Shown one piece after another: positions 18,321 to 27,218 of a DNA stretch of 64,000 nt; position 1 is the first letter of the stretch; each line of letters opens with the position of its first letter. The DNA is from Synechococcus sp. PROS-9-1 (lineage in GTDB: Bacteria > Cyanobacteriota > Cyanobacteriia > PCC-6307 > Cyanobiaceae), in assembly GCF_014279775.1 (NCBI RefSeq), contig NZ_CP047961.1, forward strand, positions 1,240,001-1,304,000, read 5' to 3'. The notes beneath the pieces are model-generated. The model did not search any database and was not told the DNA's origin. It was given only the letters and a program-made list of their open reading frames with translations. The position numbers and the translations under genes are program-made.

Positions 18321-18527
18321 TTACTTTTTCTTTGCAATCCGCACTGCTAGAGGATTGAGAGGGCAGGCCAAGGCATGAAATGGTTTGTGATGACCTTCGA
18401 AAATCAAGCTCCCCATCGGTTGAGCATGGGCGGTATGAATTTCCATGAGTGAGTGTTTCGCTGTATTCGTTCTACAAACGCGCTGAGCAAGGTGCGATAG
18501 GTAAAACCGCCCATCCATGGGACGCAT
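18321..18527 (-). CDS. Possible small basic protein (68 aa)
   Basis: From the ATG at 18527 the peptide begins MRPMDGRFYLSHLAQRVCRT, continues with MEIHTAHAQPMGSLIFEGHH, and ends in a basic tail VRIAKKK. The middle reads like a small beta-strand domain. The frame extends 30 codons upstream but without convincing content. It is in the same direction as the lipoprotein gene 137 bases further on. Called on composition only. Confidence 0.4.
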   Translation of the reverse strand: MRPMDGRFYLSHLAQRVCRTNTAKHSLMEIHTAHAQPMGSLIFEGHHKPFHALACPLNPLAVRIAKKK

Positions 18528-19292
18528 GATTAGAAACCTGGTGATCAGAGGCCGTACTTGCGAGCAAAGCTGTTGTGATTGCGACCATGGCAACGGAGTT
18601 GATTGTGCAATTCGCAAAATCGTCTAATTGCATCCTTCGTTGATCCGACTTGATCCGCAATGACAACTCTGATGAGGCTGATCAGTTGGTGCAAATCACG
18701 AAAAGTTCAACGATTGGCAGTTGTCTTCGTGAACCGATAAGACGCCACCGTTGGGCAAGAAAGGTTCATCTTTGATCGGTTGTCAGCATGACGATGGATT
18801 CAGTAGTGCCTTGCAGATGCCTTTCATCCACAAACGATCCATCAACCGACGCCTTAGCGCTGAGGCACGCCATTCCTAATTTCGGTGGTTTTTGCTGTGA
18901 TGGCAATGCGCCTTTACACCGATGGCAAGTGTGCGCTGTTGGCACAAACTATGGACATCGAGATCGGAGGCGCTTTGACAGACGACACTCCACCTGAGTC
19001 ATCAGCAGAAGCAAGCTGACTTCAGGTCCCTGCTCCAACAGTCTCAACAAGACGTGGGTTGTTCCTTTGGTAGGCAATGCCTTGCGCGCCATGCCAATCG
19101 ATGCTCCATCTGCACCGTCTTAGGTGCCCTACGGAGAACACGACCCCACACCTAGAGCCCCGGCCCCAGGTGATCCTGCAGACAGTCGCTTCGCACCACC
19201 CCTTTCAGTTCACTGTGTTCGATACGAGGTTCAGGCTTCCGCGATACAGGTTCACTGATTAATGGTTTGCGATATGCATAAACGAGCGAGTT
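18528..19292. other. Mostly non-coding region
   Basis: About 765 bases. Apart from one possible 39-codon ORF (18900-19019) I see no gene with supporting features. The stretch leads into the RNA-rich region that follows. Confidence 0.45.
18900..19019 (+). CDS. Possible very small protein (39 aa)
   Basis: ATG at 18900 to TGA at 19017. The peptide MAMRLYTDGKCALLAQTMD followed by IEIGGALTDDTPPESS has a plausible short fold followed by an acidic, proline/serine tail. No clear ribosome-binding site. An upstream GTG extension is possible. Could easily be chance. Confidence 0.28.
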   Translation: MAMRLYTDGKCALLAQTMDIEIGGALTDDTPPESSAEAS

Positions 19293-19324
19293 AGGCCGTC
19301 TCTTCCATCCGGGAGGGGCGGCCT
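19293..19324 (+). promoter_or_regulatory. Strong 14-bp hairpin in a putative 5' leader
   Basis: Bases 19293-19306 (AGGCCGTCTCTTCC) pair with 19311-19324 across a four-base loop, allowing a few G-T pairs. There is no T-run after it, so it is not a terminator. It lies 17 bases before a well-placed ATG at 19342 with a GGAGGGG ribosome-binding site, so it may be a 5' UTR structure or part of a small RNA. Confidence 0.55.
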
Positions 19325-19341
19325 CTCTTCATGGAGGGGCA

Positions 19342-19569
19342 ATGCTGAAGTACAGCTACATCCCCGCGATGCATAACTATCAGCAATTAATGCAATATCA
19401 CCAAAGTTTCACCAGTGTTCAGCAGGGTATGTATCGCTACAAACAAAAACATGGACATAGAAGATCCTTTGCGCAGCGGCATCGAGCTGCTGACAAAAGG
19501 GAGAGCACGAGCGGCCTGAGAAACCGCTCGTTTTTTTGGCCATTATTCATGACTGATGCCGCTGTCTGA
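19342..19569 (+). CDS. Possible small Tyr/Gln/His-rich protein
   Basis: The ATG at 19342 is preceded by GGAGGGG at ideal spacing. The peptide starts MLKYSYIPAMHNYQQLMQYH and has further Gln/Tyr/Lys residues (GMYRYKQKHGHRRS), then becomes arginine-rich. The frame runs straight through a strong terminator hairpin at 19508-19537, so the C-terminal 20 codons are unlikely to be translated from a full transcript; a frameshift or a true RNA gene are alternatives. Confidence 0.35.
   Translation: MLKYSYIPAMHNYQQLMQYHQSFTSVQQGMYRYKQKHGHRRSFAQRHRAADKRESTSGLRNRSFFWPLFMTDAAV
19508..19537 (+). terminator. Intrinsic terminator, plus strand
   Basis: CGAGCGG (19508-19514) pairs perfectly with CCGCTCG (19524-19530) across a nine-base loop and is followed by seven T residues. 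It closes the short transcription unit that begins near the hairpin at 19293. Confidence 0.8.
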
Positions 19570-19613
19570 CGGAATCCGATAAGACTGCCTTCCGGGCATC
19601 CAGATAACGGAAG

Positions 19614-19704
19614 ACAAAAGAAAACCCCGCCAAAGGCAGGGTTTCTTGGCTTCTCGTAGGACGTGTTGCCTTGTTTCCACTCCGTGAAGAAGCCCTCCTC
19701 ACCC
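19614..19704 (-). ncRNA. Yfr2-family-like small RNA, copy A
   Basis: Reading the minus strand from about 19704: a 7-bp stem (GTGAGGA/TCTTCAC), then a second stem-loop GGAGTG...CACGTCC whose loop carries GGAAACAAGGCAA, then a terminator stem AAACCCTGCC/GGCGGGGTTT followed by TCTTTT. The GGAAACA loop motif is the hallmark of the cyanobacterial Yfr2 RNA family. A promoter-like TTGCAC (19736-19731) and AAGATA (19714-19709), 16 bases apart, lie just upstream. Length about 90 nt. The assignment is from motif and fold by eye. Confidence 0.62.
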
Positions 19705-19759
19705 AACTATCTTGAGTGACTGGAAGCATCGTGCAAGACACGTCTTGTCACTTGTTGGA

Positions 19760-19790
19760 TTGCCACAAAGCTTGGCCATTGACTTATAAA
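19760..19790 (+). promoter_or_regulatory. Promoter of Yfr1-like RNA copy 1
   Basis: TTGCCA (19760-19765) and TATAAA (19785-19790) form a sigma-70-like promoter with a 19-base spacer. Transcription would start at about 19796, exactly at the first base of the predicted 5' stem of the RNA. Confidence 0.55.
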
Positions 19791-19795
19791 GAAAC

Positions 19796-19863
19796 GGTCA
19801 ACTCCTGACCAAGGATTGACTCCTCACACCCCCTAAAGAAGGCATCAAACACCTTCTTTTTTT
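19796..19863 (+). ncRNA. yfr1: Yfr1 small regulatory RNA, copy 1
   Basis: Yfr1 is a short cyanobacterial trans-acting RNA whose unpaired ACUCCUCACAC element base-pairs with porin mRNAs. Here the architecture is complete: 5' stem GGTCA/TGACC (19796-19810), an unpaired stretch with the exact element GACTCCTCACAC, then a terminator stem AAAGAAGG/CCTTCTTT and seven T residues. Length is about 68 nt. A promoter lies directly upstream. Confidence 0.85.
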
Positions 19864-20164
19864 ATGTCTATAAAAAATTTTCATCTTTAGAGCACACTCC
19901 GCTGCCAGCGGGTGGCCTGAATGGCATGCAAACTCTGTAAAAACAACCAAGCAAAGCCGATCAACACTCACGCAATTCAAGGAGAGTGATTGAACCAAAA
20001 CCCCACAAAGGGCGCACATTCCCTCTTGTTGGACAGGTTGCCTTGTTGTTTCCGTCTCCAGAAGACGCCATCTTCAAGTGAAAAACGACGCCGACATCTA
20101 AGCAAACACGTCTCTACGTATCAGTTGGTTGACTGAGTGGCACATTCTTATCGAATATGGAAAA
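19864..20164. other. Spacer between the two Yfr1-like RNAs
   Basis: About 300 bases with no protein-coding gene. It holds the second Yfr2-like element on the minus strand and the promoter of the second Yfr1-like RNA (TTGACT at 20129 and GAATAT at 20153, 18-base spacer). Confidence 0.5.
19993..20080 (-). ncRNA. Yfr2-family-like small RNA, copy B (diverged)
   Basis: The minus strand repeats the order of copy A: a GAAGA/TCTTC stem, a second stem-loop region GGAGACGGAAACAACAAGG ending CCTGTCC with the CGGAAACA motif, and a G/C-T-rich end (CCCTTTGTGGGGTTTTGG). The second stem has mismatches and the terminator is weaker than in copy A, and the promoter (TAGATG near 20100) is poor. It may be a decaying duplicate or a working divergent copy. 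Confidence 0.48.
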
Positions 20165-20228
20165 GCCATCTCCTCACAAGATTTGGCTCCTCACACCCCC
20201 GAAGAAGGCGGATTCGCCTTCTTTTTTT
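20165..20228 (+). ncRNA. Yfr1-like small RNA, copy 2
   Basis: Second Yfr1-like RNA about 300 bases after the first. A 5' stem GCCATCT/AGATTTGGC (bulged) encloses CCTCACA; it is followed by an unpaired GGCTCCTCACACCCCC, then the terminator stem GAAGAAGGCG/CGCCTTCTTTT and a T-run. The core element is GCTCCTCACAC, one base away from canonical ACTCCTCACAC, and CTCCTCACA occurs a second time in the 5' loop. A TTGACT/GAATAT promoter precedes it. Confidence 0.68.
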
Positions 20229-20233
20229 ATGCC

Positions 20234-20341
20234 ATGGCATTGCACCAAGGCGATCCCCTGTGTGACCTTTCGATTAACGATTGGCTTGATGCGATGGCCC
20301 AAGGTCTCTTCATCAGCCTGAAAACGATGGTTGTCGCATGA
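20234..20341 (+). CDS. Possible leader ORF overlapping ruvA (35 aa)
   Basis: ATG at 20234, six bases after the T-run of the Yfr1-like RNA, to a TGA at 20339-20341 that overlaps the ruvA ATG. The peptide MALHQGDPLCDLSINDWLDA and AMAQGLFISLKTMVVA looks protein-like and helical. If translated it would couple to ruvA. It has no visible ribosome-binding site because the terminator ends immediately before it; expression would need read-through or a leaderless start. Confidence 0.35.
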   Translation: MALHQGDPLCDLSINDWLDAMAQGLFISLKTMVVA

Positions 20342-20997
20342 TTGGCTGGCTGCAAGGAGAACGAATCGAACACTGGAGTCAGGGCGGTCGTCAGGGATTG
20401 GTCATTGCTTGCGCTGGTGTGGGATATGAAGTTCAACTGGCTTCGAGGTACCTGCAACCTCTCTCCGCTGGGACCACCTGCACCGTCTGGATTCATCAAG
20501 TTCAAAGGGACGATGGCTCGAGTTTGTTTGGCTTCCCGGATCGAAGGGAACGGGACTTGTTTCGAGTTCTGATCAGCGTGAATGGTGTCGGTCCTCAAGT
20601 GGGACTGGCGTTGCTGGAGAGCTGCAGCGCTGCAGAGTTGATCGAAGCGATCATCGATGGAGACCTGCGTCGCCTCACCCAAGCTCAGGGCGTCGGGAAA
20701 CGCACAGCAGAACGCCTTGCGGTGGAGCTTCGCGATCGGCTGAGTGGCTGGAGTGCAGAGCGAGAAAGTGATCGTTCCGACCTCTCCTTGGTGGACAGGA
20801 GTGATCTCAAATCACTGCCAATTGAACCCGACCCACTGCAAGATTTACAGCTCACCCTCAACACACTGGGGTATGAGGATTTAGAGATCCGTCGCGCCAT
20901 GCGCGCAGTCGCCACAGGGCAAGAGGTCCCGGCATCGGATGACGGGGATGGGTGGTTACGCGCCAGTCTGCGATGGTTGAACCGGCCTTCGGCGTAA
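20338..20997 (+). CDS. ruvA: Holliday junction branch migration protein RuvA
   Basis: RuvA tetramers bind the four-way junction and load RuvB to drive branch migration in recombinational repair. The 219-residue protein has the N-terminal OB-fold (MIGWLQGERI, ACAGVGYEVQL), two helix-hairpin-helix motifs (LISVNGVGPQVGLALL and LTQAQGVGKRTAERLAVELRD), an acidic linker, and the C-terminal RuvB-binding domain (TLNTLGYEDLEIRRAM). Normal length. It precedes rpsO by 56 bases. Confidence 0.96.
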   Translation: MIGWLQGERIEHWSQGGRQGLVIACAGVGYEVQLASRYLQPLSAGTTCTVWIHQVQRDDGSSLFGFPDRRERDLFRVLISVNGVGPQVGLALLESCSAAELIEAIIDGDLRRLTQAQGVGKRTAERLAVELRDRLSGWSAERESDRSDLSLVDRSDLKSLPIEPDPLQDLQLTLNTLGYEDLEIRRAMRAVATGQEVPASDDGDGWLRASLRWLNRPSA

Positions 20998-21053
20998 TCG
21001 TGCCCACGACGAGGTAAATTGTTTCTTTGCACAAGTAGGGCCGGACGCTTCGC

Positions 21054-21323
21054 ATGTCGCTCGATACAACTGAAAAGCAGCAACTCATCAACAGTCACCA
21101 AACCCATGCCACCGACACCGGATCGGCAGAGGTTCAGGTCGCCATGCTCAGCGAGCGCATCTCGAAGCTCAGCGGCCATCTTCAGCAAAACATCCACGAC
21201 TTTTCGTCCCGCCAGGGTCTGCTGAAGATGATTGGTCGTCGCAAGCGTCTGCTTGGTTACGTGCGAGGCAAAAGCGAGCAGCGCTACAGCGATCTCATTT
21301 CTAAGCTTGGAATCCGCGGCTAA
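21054..21323 (+). CDS. rpsO: 30S ribosomal protein S15
   Basis: Primary-binding ribosomal protein of the 30S platform. 89 residues beginning [19 protein letters not shown] with the family signatures [15 protein letters not shown] and [15 protein letters not shown]. Length is exactly that expected. Lies between ruvA and the PAM68-like gene, all in the same direction. Confidence 0.98.
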   Translation: MSLDTTEKQQLINSHQTHATDTGSAEVQVAMLSERISKLSGHLQQNIHDFSSRQGLLKMIGRRKRLLGYVRGKSEQRYSDLISKLGIRG

Positions 21324-21350
21324 GCAAGCTGCACAGGACTTCAGGAGCCC

Positions 21351-21767
21351 ATGGCTGATCGACGCAACTCTCTGCCCTTCGAGCCGCGCCGGTCAGCAGA
21401 AGGAACGAAATCAGAATCCAAATCCAAACGACCTGCTTCTCAATCAGGTCGTAGCCAACCCATTCCCAAGTCGGTGGCCAACCGAATGGCAAGACGTGTG
21501 GCAATCGCCACAGGAATCCCTTCAATCATGGGGATGGGTGTTTTTGTAGGAAGTTATTTCTTAGTCTCACGCCAAATCATGGATGTTCCTCCTGGGATCA
21601 CCTTGCTCGGCTCTGGCGGTTTCTTTTTGTTGGGACTTGGAGGGCTGAGTTATGGAGTTCTATCAGCCAGTTGGGAACAGGATGCCGGAACTTTGCTTGG
21701 TCTTGAGCACATCAAGCCAAATATCCAGCGAATGCGCGAATCCATACGGGCTCAAAAACAGAGCTAA
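21351..21767 (+). CDS. PAM68-like photosystem assembly protein
   Basis: 138 residues. The N-terminal 45 residues are basic and polar, followed by IPKSVANRMARRVAIATGIPS and two hydrophobic helices (about 56-74 and 82-108) with a short PPGITLLGSGG loop, and a C-terminal ASWEQDAGTLLGLEHIKPN segment. This is the pattern of the PAM68 family (DUF3464), which helps insert photosystem II core proteins into thylakoid membranes. Family call by eye. Confidence 0.85.
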   Translation: MADRRNSLPFEPRRSAEGTKSESKSKRPASQSGRSQPIPKSVANRMARRVAIATGIPSIMGMGVFVGSYFLVSRQIMDVPPGITLLGSGGFFLLGLGGLSYGVLSASWEQDAGTLLGLEHIKPNIQRMRESIRAQKQS

Positions 21768-21794
21768 ACCAAAGCGGGGCGATTCACACCGCAA

Positions 21795-24700
21795 TTAATT
21801 CAGTAGAGGTTCGCTGCATTTCACATTGAAGGCCTTCTCTTGGAGATGAAGCGCTGCAGCGGAAGCATCGCTTACACAAAACTGGGGTCCAAGCCGCACA
21901 TAGCGAACCGTATTGCCCTCTCGAACTGCGGCAACAACGGGGACTCGGACTCCCAACTGTTCCTGATCTGGACGGTAGGCCTGAAGACATTCACGCAATT
22001 TGTGTTGGACGGCCACATCGCTGGCCTGTTCTGGATCAAGTTCGACCATCAGTAAACGCAAATCATCGATGGCTCGGCAGTCATCCACAATCAATTGAAC
22101 CCGCTCGTCTCGGCGATCCACCGCTGCCCAGACCAGTAAACGAGCCTCAGCCATCAGGTGATCAGCCAAACGTGCATAGCTTTTGGGAAAGACCACCGCT
22201 TCACAGGATCCAGTGAGATCTTCCAGAGTCAAGACAGCCATTCGATCTCCCTTGCGCGTGGTGACCTGACGCATCTCACTGATCATCGCGATCGCACTGA
22301 CCTTGGCTTTATCGGCTTGTTCTTCAAGACTCCCGAGCCCAATCGGAGCCAAAAGCTTCGCTGGAGGAGTGAGCTGTTTTAAAGGATGATCAGAGAGATA
22401 AAAACCAACAAGATCCTTCTCCAAGCGGAGCTTTTCTGTGGGGTGGTAATCCTTCACTGCAGGAGCCTTTGGCGCCAAGCTGAGATCGGTCGCCGCATCA
22501 TCGGCATCGGCGCCATCACTGGATGCTGCCATCAGATCAAACAAGTTGCCCTGACCACTGGCCCGATCTTTAGCCCTTGATGTGGCCCAATCAAGAAGAA
22601 GATCTAAATCAGCCATCAGTTGAGCCCGATTCGCCTCGGGCTCAAGAGCGTCCATCGCTCCGCAATGGATCAACGACTCCATACTTCTGCGATTCAGCAC
22701 CGCAGAGGGAAGACGATCACAGAGATCAGCAAGCGATTGGAATGCCCCTTCTGATTCCCTAGACCCAATCACGGCACGGATCGCGCCATCGCCGAGATTA
22801 CGAACAGCAGACAACCCAAACAAAATGCGATCACCCTTAGGAGTGAAATCAATACCTGAAGCATTGATGTCGGGTGGCATTACTTCAATGCCCATCGCAT
22901 TGCAATTGGAGATATAGCGCTGCACTTTGTCGCTGGCTCCAGCATTCACCGTGAGCAAGGCAGCCATATAAGCCACAGGGTAATGCGCTTTTAAATAGGC
23001 CGTTTGATAAGTAACGGCTCCATAGGCCGTGGAGTGGCTTTTATTAAAACAATATTCAGCAAACAGCACCATTTGATCAAAGAGCTCATCAGCAACTTTT
23101 TGATCTACGCCACGATCGGACGCACCTTGCACAAAGATCCCGCGATGTTTCTGCATTTCTGACACTTTTTTCTTACCCATCGCGCGACGAAGCAAATCAG
23201 CCTCGCCCAATGAATACCCGGCCATCTCTTGAGCAATTTTCATAATTTGCTCTTGATAAACCATAATCCCATAGGTTTCTTGAAGGATCGGCTCAATAGA
23301 GTGGTGCGCAAAATCGATAGCCTCACGACCATGCTTACGGTTAATAAACTTAGGGATTAATCCTGCATCTAAAGGACCAGGTCGATAAAGAGCCAAAATC
23401 GAGGAAATATCCTCCAAAGATGAAGGCTTTAGATCGCGAACGATTTGACGCATTCCAGTGGATTCAAGCTGGAAGATTCCTTCCAAGTCACCACGGGCAA
23501 GCAGGGCATACGTTTCAGGATCTTCAATTGGAAGCTTGTCTGGATCTATCCTTTCTCCACTCGTGGCAGCAACGAGCTCCAGAGTTTTATCAATCATCGT
23601 AAGGTTTTTAAGGCCTAGGAAGTCCATCTTCAGGAGTCCCATAGACTCCACATCTTCCATAAAGTATTGAGTAATTACTTGTCCATCGTTATTTCTCTGA
23701 AGGGGAACAAGTTGATCCAGAGGATCCGCTGCGATGACAACTCCAGCAGCGTGAACTCCATAGGTTTTATTGGTCCCTTCAATGCGCATCGCCATATCGA
23801 CCCAGCGCTTCACTACAGGATCTTTCTTGTACTTCTCACGAAATTCTGGATTGGGAGATTCCTCACCGATCATCGCTGCCAACTTGGCAGGTTTACCGCG
23901 AACAACAGGAATCAGTTTAGCTAGTCGATCTGCATCGCCATAGGGAATATCCAGCACTCTTGCCACATCTTTCAAGACCGCCTTGGAGGTCATACGGTTA
24001 AACGTGATGATCTGAGCGACCTTGTCTTCGCCATAACGGCGGGTAACGTAATCAATCACTTCACCCCGACGTTCGATACAGAAATCGGTATCAATATCAG
24101 GCATCGACTTCCGTTCAGGATTCAAGAATCGCTCAAACAAGAGGCCATTACTAACAGGGTCAATATTGGTAATTCCAAGGGCGTAGGCCACCAATGATCC
24201 CGCCGCAGAGCCTCGCCCCGGTCCTACCGGAATTCCCTGCTCTCTCGCAAAGCGGATGTAATCCCACACCACAAGAAAATAGGTGGGGAATCCCATCTGT
24301 TCCATAATCTTTAATTCATGGGACAACCGATCTCCATAGATAGGATCAATCACTGTTTCGGAATCAATCTCCAAACGATTGCGTAAACCCTGCTCTGTGA
24401 CTTCCTTCAAATAGCTCACAGCAGTATGTGGCTCTGGGATTGGGAAACGCGGCATCTGATATCGGCCAAGGATGTCGTAATCCTCAACTTTCTCAGCGAC
24501 TTGCACAGTGTTTCTAATCGCTTCCGAGACCACATCTGGCTCGAGATGATCAGAAAAAAGCCGTGACATCTCCTCTTCACTTTTAAGGTATTCGGTGCCG
24601 GTATAACGCAACCTTTTAACATCACTGATCAGCTTGCCGGTCAAAACACAAAGCAAGGCATCATGTGCTTCTACATCGTTACGCGTAAGGTAATGAGCAT

Positions 24701-25322
24701 CATTGGTGGCGATCAAACGAATTCCAAGCTCCTTGGCGATCCGAACAATTTCTACATTGACAATTCGATCTTCAGGTGAGCCATGATCCTGAATTTCTAA
24801 GTAAAAGTCATCGCCGAAGGTTTCCTGATACCAAAGCGCCACATCACGGGCTACATCAGGACGATCACGCATAATCGCCTGCGGAATTTCACCACCGAGA
24901 CAAGCGGTTGCCAAGATTAATCCTTCGCCATATTGCTTCAGTAACTGTTTATCAACGCAGGCACGGGAAAAGATTCCTCGTCCTCGCATTCCACGCAAAT
25001 GGCTGATGCTGGTGAGCTTCACCAAGTTGCGGTAGCCAGTGGCATTCTTCGCCAAAACCACAAGGTGATAGCGGCGCTCCTTTTTGGGTTGTGGGTCATC
25101 AATCGAACCGTTGATGACATACATCTCATTGCCGATAATCGGCTTGATGCCTGCTCCTTTGCACAGCTTGAGAAGCTCTACGGCTCCGTACATCACTCCG
25201 TGGTCCGTGAGTGCCAGTGCCGGCATCCCTAATTCTTTGGCACGTTCCACCATTTGAGGGAGCTGTGAGGCTCCGTCCAAAAGGCTGTAGTCGCTGTGGT
25301 TATGGAGGGGAACAAATGCCAT
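21795..25322 (-). CDS. dnaE: DNA polymerase III subunit alpha
   Basis: Replicative polymerase catalytic subunit, 1175 residues. Seen in order: PHP domain ([27 protein letters not shown]), palm with [17 protein letters not shown] and the catalytic [13 protein letters not shown], fingers with [13 protein letters not shown], helix-hairpin-helix region and a C-terminal OB fold ([19 protein letters not shown]). Length is normal for the family. Directly downstream of gatA on the minus strand. Confidence 0.98.
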   Translation of the reverse strand: MAFVPLHNHSDYSLLDGASQLPQMVERAKELGMPALALTDHGVMYGAVELLKLCKGAGIKPIIGNEMYVINGSIDDPQPKKERRYHLVVLAKNATGYRNLVKLTSISHLRGMRGRGIFSRACVDKQLLKQYGEGLILATACLGGEIPQAIMRDRPDVARDVALWYQETFGDDFYLEIQDHGSPEDRIVNVEIVRIAKELGIRLIATNDAHYLTRNDVEAHDALLCVLTGKLISDVKRLRYTGTEYLKSEEEMSRLFSDHLEPDVVSEAIRNTVQVAEKVEDYDILGRYQMPRFPIPEPHTAVSYLKEVTEQGLRNRLEIDSETVIDPIYGDRLSHELKIMEQMGFPTYFLVVWDYIRFAREQGIPVGPGRGSAAGSLVAYALGITNIDPVSNGLLFERFLNPERKSMPDIDTDFCIERRGEVIDYVTRRYGEDKVAQIITFNRMTSKAVLKDVARVLDIPYGDADRLAKLIPVVRGKPAKLAAMIGEESPNPEFREKYKKDPVVKRWVDMAMRIEGTNKTYGVHAAGVVIAADPLDQLVPLQRNNDGQVITQYFMEDVESMGLLKMDFLGLKNLTMIDKTLELVAATSGERIDPDKLPIEDPETYALLARGDLEGIFQLESTGMRQIVRDLKPSSLEDISSILALYRPGPLDAGLIPKFINRKHGREAIDFAHHSIEPILQETYGIMVYQEQIMKIAQEMAGYSLGEADLLRRAMGKKKVSEMQKHRGIFVQGASDRGVDQKVADELFDQMVLFAEYCFNKSHSTAYGAVTYQTAYLKAHYPVAYMAALLTVNAGASDKVQRYISNCNAMGIEVMPPDINASGIDFTPKGDRILFGLSAVRNLGDGAIRAVIGSRESEGAFQSLADLCDRLPSAVLNRRSMESLIHCGAMDALEPEANRAQLMADLDLLLDWATSRAKDRASGQGNLFDLMAASSDGADADDAATDLSLAPKAPAVKDYHPTEKLRLEKDLVGFYLSDHPLKQLTPPAKLLAPIGLGSLEEQADKAKVSAIAMISEMRQVTTRKGDRMAVLTLEDLTGSCEAVVFPKSYARLADHLMAEARLLVWAAVDRRDERVQLIVDDCRAIDDLRLLMVELDPEQASDVAVQHKLRECLQAYRPDQEQLGVRVPVVAAVREGNTVRYVRLGPQFCVSDASAAALHLQEKAFNVKCSEPLLN

Positions 25323-25410
25323 GCCACCAGCGTAAACGCAGGCGCAAGATGTAGGGGTATCAATCCCTGCAAGCGCTACATGCAGGGTGCTGAGGCACTT
25401 TGCTGAGGCT

Positions 25411-26874
25411 TCAAGCGGGAATAAAGCTTCCCTCAGGGCGTCGGGCCATCACATCCGCAGACTGCTCGTACTGATGGGCCACCTGGAGGAGCAAAGGTTC
25501 CTCGAGCACGTTGCCGATCAGTTGAACCCCAATCGGCAGCCCAGCGCTGTCAAAACCACAAGGCACGTTGATGGCTGGCAAGCCTGCCAGGTTGGCAGGA
25601 ATGGTGAGTAGATCCGCCAGGTACATCGCCAGGGGATCATCTGCATGGGCACCCGCAGCAAAGGCGGTGGACGGAGCGGTGGGAGTAAGCAACACATCCA
25701 CGGTGGTGAATGCCGTCTCGAAGTCTCGACGGATCAAGGTGCGAACCTGCTGGGCCTTGCGGTAGTAAGCGTCCACATATCCGGCAGAGAGGGCATAGGT
25801 ACCGATCAAAATGCGCCGTTGCACTTCACTCCCAAAGCCTTCAGCTCGGCTTCGAGCAGTCATCGCAGCAAGACTGGAAGCATCGTCAGCTCGGAAGCCA
25901 TACTTCACGCCGTCGTAGCGAGCCAAGTTGGCTGATGCTTCGGAAGGGGCGATGACGTAGTAAGTAGCAATACCGTCGTTGAAACGAGGGCAGCTCACAT
26001 CCACGAGCTCAGCCCCTAAGGACTGCAACAGATCGGCAGCGGCAAGCACCGAAGCCTTGACCTGAGGATCGAGTCCTTCCTGGTCAAAGCACTCACGCAC
26101 CACTCCGATGCGCAGCCCAGTTACTGAGCGACCAAGACAATCGCTGTAATTGGGGACAGGCGCCCTAAGGCAGGTGGAATCTCGCGGATCTTCTCCAGCG
26201 ATCGCTTGCAGCAGCTCGGCTGCATCAGACACTGAGGTGGCAAAAGGGCCCACTTGGTCAAGCGAGCTTGCAAAGGCCACCAGCCCGTAACGACTCACGC
26301 GGCCGTAGGTGGGTTTCAGACCCACCACGCCACAAAAGGATGCTGGTTGTCGGATGGATCCGCCCGTATCGGACCCCAAGGAAGCCATGCATTCACCCGC
26401 AGCAACGGCTGCTGCACTTCCTCCAGAACTCCCTCCAGGCACGTGCTCCGTATTCCAGGGGTTGGCTGTGGGTCCAAACGCTGAGGTTTCGGTTGAGCCG
26501 CCCATGGCGAACTCATCCAAATTGGTCTTTCCAATCAGAACAGCTCCAGAACGCCAGAGGCGATCCGTAACGGTGGATTCGTAGGGCGGAACAAAAGACT
26601 CCAGCATCCGGCTGGAACAGGTCGTGCGAATGCCTTTCGTGCAGAGGTTGTCCTTGATGGCAATCGGCACACCTGCCAAGGGGGGAAGATCCTCCCCTGC
26701 GGCACGGGCCTCATCTAACCGATCGGCATCGGCACGAGCTCGATCTGCTGTGACCTCCAAAAAGGCATGAACACTTGAATCAACTGCCTCAATTCGGGCC
26801 AGATGATGATCTGTCAGCTCCCTGGCGGAGACTTCACCGCTTTCAAGTTGCTGACGCCACTCGGCAATCGCCAT
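25411..26874 (-). CDS. gatA: Asp-tRNA(Asn)/Glu-tRNA(Gln) amidotransferase subunit A
   Basis: Amidase subunit of GatCAB, which converts Glu-tRNA(Gln) to Gln-tRNA(Gln) in organisms lacking GlnRS, including cyanobacteria. 487 residues. Catalytic Lys lies in [13 protein letters not shown], and the Ser-cisSer-Lys amidase signature is in [15 protein letters not shown] followed by [17 protein letters not shown]. The C-terminal half is also typical. Other Gat subunits are not in the window. Confidence 0.97.
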   Translation of the reverse strand: MAIAEWRQQLESGEVSARELTDHHLARIEAVDSSVHAFLEVTADRARADADRLDEARAAGEDLPPLAGVPIAIKDNLCTKGIRTTCSSRMLESFVPPYESTVTDRLWRSGAVLIGKTNLDEFAMGGSTETSAFGPTANPWNTEHVPGGSSGGSAAAVAAGECMASLGSDTGGSIRQPASFCGVVGLKPTYGRVSRYGLVAFASSLDQVGPFATSVSDAAELLQAIAGEDPRDSTCLRAPVPNYSDCLGRSVTGLRIGVVRECFDQEGLDPQVKASVLAAADLLQSLGAELVDVSCPRFNDGIATYYVIAPSEASANLARYDGVKYGFRADDASSLAAMTARSRAEGFGSEVQRRILIGTYALSAGYVDAYYRKAQQVRTLIRRDFETAFTTVDVLLTPTAPSTAFAAGAHADDPLAMYLADLLTIPANLAGLPAINVPCGFDSAGLPIGVQLIGNVLEEPLLLQVAHQYEQSADVMARRPEGSFIPA

Positions 26875-26917
26875 CTGCAGGATTTGGGTTCCAACATCGA
26901 CGCTATCAGCCGCAGGA

Positions 26918-27163
26918 TCACCCTTGAGCGTTGATGGTTAGAGGTTCGGATCGACGGCAACGGAGAACCGAATGATCAATCGAGGAAGGTGCTTCTGAGG
27001 ACAGGTCGTCGAGAAAGGCTGGCAGGACTTGTTCGAGACCGTTCTTGGTGACAAAGGGACCGAACCAATACGTGACATCAGGCCCATGGGTTTGGACACG
27101 AGCCCACCATGCAAAGCCAAGACCATTGGCGAGACTGCGGAGGGGCCTGATCAAGGGGCTCAT
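26918..27163 (-). CDS. DUF1816 domain protein
   Basis: 81 residues. The core [23 protein letters not shown] followed by [20 protein letters not shown] matches the cyanobacterial DUF1816 family, which is small, soluble and of unknown function. It sits between the rlmB-type gene and gatA in the same direction, with about 55 bases on each side. Confidence 0.85.
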   Translation of the reverse strand: MSPLIRPLRSLANGLGFAWWARVQTHGPDVTYWFGPFVTKNGLEQVLPAFLDDLSSEAPSSIDHSVLRCRRSEPLTINAQG

Positions 27164-27218
27164 GGAAGAGCGTTCGAGGTAAATATATTTTGCCTTGCTT
27201 CAAGACATTTGCTCGAAA

